A stretch of 64,000 bases of DNA from Sanguinoderma infundibulare. Taxonomy: Eukaryota; Basidiomycota; Agaricomycetes; Polyporales; Polyporaceae. The notes under the pieces were generated by a model, which saw only the letters and a list, made by a program, of their open reading frames with translations, searched no databases and was not told the origin of the DNA. Shown here one piece after another: positions 59,697 to 64,000 of this stretch; the stretch's first letter is position 1, and each line of letters starts with the position of its first letter. The stretch lies in NCBI GenBank assembly GCA_032821775.1, contig JAVLRN010000005.1:992001-1056000 (forward strand), given 5' to 3'. Position numbers and translations under genes: made by a program.

Positions 59697-61868
59697 TCAG
59701 CTCTGCGGACTTTGGTCGTAGTCGTCGACTGAATGGTCCCCTCCGTAGTCCTCCTTCCGCAGTCGGATGCACATCAACAGAACCAAGCTCACCAACAGCG
59801 CTGCGCATCCAACCAAGAGGAACGCCCCAGGCAACGTCGCAACCGTCTTCGCGAACGTGAACCCAAACAACGTCGGCGCGAGGATGTGCGAGCTGGATGA
59901 CGAGATGGTCATGACACATCTCCGACCATCCGGGAATCGAAACTGAAACTCACCTCAGCGCGGATACGACCGTCATCGCGCCCAGCAGGCTACCAGTATC
60001 ATGCCTCCCACGGCGGGCATACAAGTCCAGGGCGAGACTCTGCATCGTCGGCCCGAAGCTCGTGCCGAACGCAATGCACATCGTGAAGACGGCAAAGAGC
60101 AGGCTCGAGTCCGTGCTGAATATCAGCGCGTAGAAGATCAAGTCGGAGACAACAGCTGTACGGGCAAGAAGAAGGTCCATGGATGCTCCCGGCGCGACCT
60201 TCTTGCGGGATACAGTTGGCGTGTCCGAGAGAAGTCGTCCAGACTCGGAGTTGGTCGCCCATCGCCTCTTCAAGAGCCAGGTGAGGAATTTGACAAAGAC
60301 TGCGTGGACGATATTAAGCCCAGAACGGCTATTGACGGTGTCGAATGGCTTACAAGGGAAGAGAATAGTCAAGTACGCAGCCTTGGCTATGTGGTAAGCA
60401 CCCAACCAGTAATTGAGCTGCATCGTGCTGGTGAGCTACGACAATTAAAATCAAAGTCCGGATCTACTCACGACACCCGATGTCCAGCCAAACACCACCC
60501 CTGCATACTGTATTTTGGACACGAGACAGCCCTAGTCGCTATGTCAGGCAATATCGGCGTCCTGTGGTCGCCATTACACCACGTACCTGCGTGAACACCC
60601 CAAATCCATACGCTAAACCAAGGATCGTCATGCTCCAGTCCGTCGAACGTTTTCCATCCGCGCGTTCCATCCGTCTAGGGAGCAACACGGCCAGCGGGGA
60701 CACAAAGTCCAATGCACTTGCCGTCTTCTTCAGCCAACCCAATACCCCCGAGCCCAGACTTGACAAACGCTCTTCCCTCCGTTTCTGGTACTTTTTCATC
60801 TCGGCGGCCGACAGCGATTCCGGGATGATGAACCAGGCTGCCAGTGAAACCAGTGAGTCGATGGCGGTGGTCACGTAAAATATAGGCAACACTTGGCCCG
60901 TCTTGTCGATGATGTAACCGGTGAGCAGCGGTCCGACGCTCATCCCGACAAACAGGATGCCCATGAGCTGCGAGAATGCTCGCGACCTTGGATTTCGTCC
61001 CAGTCAGTGATAGATACATCATCGGAGCGCAATGAAATACCTGCCTGTCAGCAGCATTAGAGCAATCCGAAATGTAAGCATGCATGACGATAGCGGCTAC
61101 TGAGATGCCTGGGGAGGTCCCATCAGCAGATACGCTAGTATGACAGGAAACGGTTGTCGAACCTCCTACCAATCCTTCGATAATAGGCCCAAGGGCGAAC
61201 CAGAGGTATGTGCCCGGGAGCATCTCCCAGAAACGAGCGGTGATCAGGAAGGAGAGGTCGGACAGCATGAGGCCAGCGACGTTGAACGACAGCACACCGA
61301 TACGCCCATAGCAGTCTGAGAGCTATACAGACATGTCACGATCAGCCAGCGACGCAAACCAGGCCAGGCTCAGTTAAGAGGAGTTAGAGGACGCACAGCT
61401 CCCCACCACGCAGCGGTGATGGTGGACAGAAAGCCGGAAAGCCCTGCTACGATCGCGATGAACGTCGCCGTCGCGGCCTGGACGTCCGGCTGGGAAAAGC
61501 ACAGGGCGGAACCATCGGAGTCGTGGCCGAGTGCGCGACATATGATTAGGGTATAGATTTCGACGCGAGGCGCCACGGTTCCAGAGGTTGAGATGGACGC
61601 GACCGCCACCAAGGCAAGCATCCTACGCCGAAAAGCATTCAGCGTTTGATCATCAGCATATAACTCCGGATCGACAGGAACGCTGGTACATGCCATGCGG
61701 GCGAAGGCTTTATCCATTTCTTCCCCGAAGAAGAATGATCGACATGGTCTACGGCCCCATGGATGGTTAGATATCAGCGCGCAAGACGAGGATGAAGCTG
61801 AAGACGATTTACTTGCCTTCCTCGCCCGCGACCTCCGTATGGAGCAGCGGTGCAGACTCGGAGGACAT
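59697..61868 (-). CDS. MFS transporter 2 (tandem paralog) with GC-AG introns
   Basis: Ten exons (61868-61817, 61748-61694, 61622-61397, 61322-61163, 61108-61045, 60986-60587, 60531-60472, 60435-60354, 60299-59954, 59892-59697) give 546 residues. It is a clear paralog of MFS1: SAPLLHT at the N-terminus, WIKPSPAW before TM1, LSDCYGRIGVLS (motif A), LWFALGPIIEGLVGG, CSNAADRSRAFSQLMGILFVGMSVGPLLTG, and FGAMTVVSALRSS-like LLGAMTVVSALRSS near the end. Three introns (1, 2 and 5) use GC donors; MFS1 has a GT donor at the position equivalent to intron 2. The N-terminal tail is about 35 residues versus 115 in MFS1. The acidic dileucine SESAPLL suggests vacuolar sorting, an inference. Substrate is unknown. 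Confidence 0.86.
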
Positions 61869-62176
61869 GAGGGGTCAAGAGGCACCACCCGAAGCGTGGC
61901 CGAGGACAGGAATGTGAACGCCATGATAAGTATTCCACTCAAACCGGAGTCGCATCATCCCGTTCATCCGCTCCGGCCATTTCAAGGGCGGTCTAAAGCC
62001 CTGTCAGCCAATCAGAGAGCAGCGAATAGTCAAATCTAATCAGATAGAGCGCTGTCCAGGCTGTTGGATCTTATCAGATACCAGACTGGCGTGCCTGACC
62101 ACTTGGACATTCGCGCCCGGTGTTCTCGACAGCAGCGACGGCAAAAGTGATATCGCACTACTCCCAAGCCATCACT
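61869..62176. other. Divergent promoter between MFS2 and GMF
   Basis: About 300 bases. No clear core element. Confidence 0.5.
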
Positions 62177-62869
62177 ATGGTCTGTTCCTCTCCTGAATTC
62201 ATGCTTGTCATTGTCCTGAAGTCTGTGTTTAAATGACATACCTGATGCGCCCACCGTCGCCCGCTCGCCACTAGTCCCACACCGTCGACATCCCCCAGGA
62301 GCTCAAGGGTGCGCTTCGCAAGTTCAGATTCGCCAGGAGAAATGCCGGCCACGCCGCGATGGTCATCAAGATCAACAAACAGAAGCTGATCATGGAAGAG
62401 GTCGAGCAGTTCGACGACATCAGCATCGAGGACCTCGCAGAAGGTGAGCACACGCACCACACCTTCACCCCACCCCTTGGCCATCATCGTGCTCGATCGC
62501 TTCCCCACATCGCTCTCCCCCGCCACCTTGCGTTTCTGTGGTGACCCCGCCGCACGTTTTCAGAACTTCCCGAGAACGCCCCGCGATACGTCTTGCTCTC
62601 GTACGAGCTTAACCATTCCGATGGACGGAAGAGCTTCCCCCTCGTACTCGTCAATTGGGCACCGACGTCAAGTGAGATGGGTCTCCTGACTCTACATGCC
62701 AGTGCCTTCCTCGACTTCCAGTCTACTGTGCGTACCCATCCCATTCGACCACTTTGTCCTCCACTGACCCTTGCGCTCCGTGCAGGCCGACGTGAGCAAG
62801 GTGATTGAAGTCCGGGATGGAGCGGAGAGCTTCACAAAGGACTTGATCGATCAAAAGCTCCTCGGTTGA
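62177..62869 (+). CDS. GMF: Glia maturation factor (ADF/cofilin family)
   Basis: Exons 62177-62179 (the ATG alone), 62275-62443, 62564-62727 and 62786-62869 give 139 residues. GMF binds the Arp2/3 complex and promotes debranching of actin filaments. The ADF-H fold is visible: TVDIPQELKGALRKFRFARRNAGHAAMVIKINKQKLIMEEVEQFDDISIEDLAEELPENAPRYVLLSYEL is the GMF-type N-terminal half, followed by GRKSFPLVLVNWAP, GLLTLHASAFLDFQSTADVSKVIEVRDGAESFTKDLIDQKL. The first exon holds only the start codon, with a GTCTGT donor; no in-frame ATG exists directly upstream of exon 2, so a separate start exon is required, but which ATG is used is uncertain. Length matches the family. Confidence 0.88.
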
Positions 62870-62992
62870 GTGCTTGCGTGTGAAGACCATCGTATACCTG
62901 TGGAACCCACATTGAGTAAACCACCATGCTGTATGATATCCTGATATGTCCGAGCGTTGCATTGTACTGCTATCGAAACAGCGTCCCGTATA

Positions 62993-64000
62993 TCACCGGG
63001 CATATGCGTCCATGATCCCCGCGAGCACCCAGCAGTTGCCCACCACATATATCAGTCCCCTAACCCATAGTCCGAAGAAGACGTTCTGGCCCAGGAACTC
63101 GAGCTTGTACGCTTCGCTCAGCCATAGTGCTTGCGTCCCGATCCACACCGCTCCATACGCAAGCACACGGCGGCCTGACATCGACAGTTGAGGTATCAGA
63201 AGAGGGAGGAAGAGCGTGTACCACAAGAAGTACTGTTCGTGACAGCACTGTGAGTAAGAGGATGCTATTGTACCGTCTGGGATAGACTCACCTGCGACGT
63301 GCAGACCTTATTGAATATGACGAACACGAACGTCTGCACGGTCCACGCGAACACCAGGTCCTCTCTCCGACGACCGAACAACAACCCCGTGCCAAGCGCG
63401 AGGGTCATTTGCGGCACGAAGCTCGTTAACGGGGATCGAAGGAGGCGCTTCCAACCTGACCCCTCAGGCAGAGGCTCTCCGAATGACGGGTATGTGAGGT
63501 AGACCAAGTAAAAATACGGCGAGAAGTTGTGTCGGTGATCAAGCCGGTGGAGGTGGTACAGATAGGATTCTTCGAGGAAAGGTTGTCCCCAACTGTCATT
63601 ACGATTGTGATCGTCAGACTTGATCTCAACGCCGGTCATGCGCATACATGAGACAAGGACACTTACATAGCATACATAGCTGCACCCAGGCCCAAGAAGG
63701 TCGACCCACTGATTAACCCGAACCTGACCGTACGCGCGTTCACGACGAAGCGCAGGTATCCCGCCCAGCCTCGTCCACCCAGTCCATGCTGTCTCCCGAT
63801 CACCCCCAGGCACGCGACGCCATAGATGAACGGGTATATTTTCCAGTGCGTCGACAGCCCGAGGAGGACCGCGGACAGGTCCCAGTTGCCCCGTAGCGCG
63901 TAGTAGAGGGTCGCGAGGACGAAGAGCGACAGCACAGACTCTGACGAGCCGCGCGTGGAGATGGTGAAGACGAGCGGGCTGAGGAGGTGCAGCGAGACCA
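62993..64000 (-). CDS. GPI14: GPI mannosyltransferase 1 (PIG-M), partial
   Basis: Three exons are visible: a partial one running off the edge (64000-63667), then 63592-63292 and 63232-62993 with the stop. PIG-M adds the first alpha-1,4-mannose to the GPI precursor on the ER lumenal side, using dolichol-phosphate mannose. The visible part has SPLVFTISTRGSSESVLSLF, GLSTHWKIYPFIY, the diagnostic HRLDHRHNFSPYFY, SFVPQMTLALG, FVIFNKVCTSQYFLWYTLFLPLL, and multiple hydrophobic segments to the C-terminus. The N-terminal part with the catalytic DxD lies outside the window. Confidence 0.93.

Overview
This is a gene-dense stretch of a filamentous basidiomycete nuclear genome, most likely an agaricomycete. 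The evidence is about 4-5 introns per gene, mostly 47-75 bp long with GTRNGT donors and YAG acceptors, short intergenic gaps, many divergent pairs, and protein families typical of that group (long serine/proline-rich proteins, F-box proteins, HET protein, DUF3074, CBM19-like secreted protein). The species cannot be named from the sequence. I find no tRNA, rRNA or CRISPR array and no intact transposon.

Layout. 0-3 kb has no supportable gene. 3-13 kb holds a LIM-domain protein (+), a CoA-pathway phosphopantetheine adenylyltransferase (-), an unknown four-TM protein (-) and the autophagic lipase ATG15 (+). 13-24 kb holds a dispersed repeat, a divergent WD40 / glutamine-synthetase-like pair, a divergent DUF3074 / F-box pair, and a divergent mitochondrial bL27m / SKP1 pair. 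24-38 kb holds the mRNA capping guanylyltransferase, an unknown Ser-rich protein, a GNAT relic, guanine deaminase, and a divergent proteasome-chaperone PAC3 / Mediator MED16 pair. 38-50 kb holds a TIM17-like membrane protein divergent from a second F-box protein, the U3 processome protein UTP21, a CBM19-like secreted protein that looks broken, a second repeat copy, SRP receptor beta, a UTP21 gene fragment, and SAR1. 51-64 kb holds a HET-domain protein, an inositol-polyphosphate 5-phosphatase, two tandem MFS transporters, glia maturation factor, and the 3' part of GPI mannosyltransferase PIG-M, which runs off the right edge.

Most genes are housekeeping (secretory pathway: SAR1, SRP receptor beta, PIG-M; ubiquitin: SKP1 and two F-box proteins; RNA: capping enzyme, MED16, UTP21). 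They are not an operon or a metabolic cluster, and I see no coherent new multi-gene system. Exon models were built by hand. Apart from the CBM19-like gene, splice phases close across every multi-exon model; start codons are less certain than splice sites.

The most unusual signals are: GC-AG introns concentrated in two genes (two in MED16, three in one MFS transporter); a decayed inverted copy of one UTP21 exon with a C-to-T/G-to-A bias; a two-copy dispersed repeat; and a frameshift in the CBM19-like gene.
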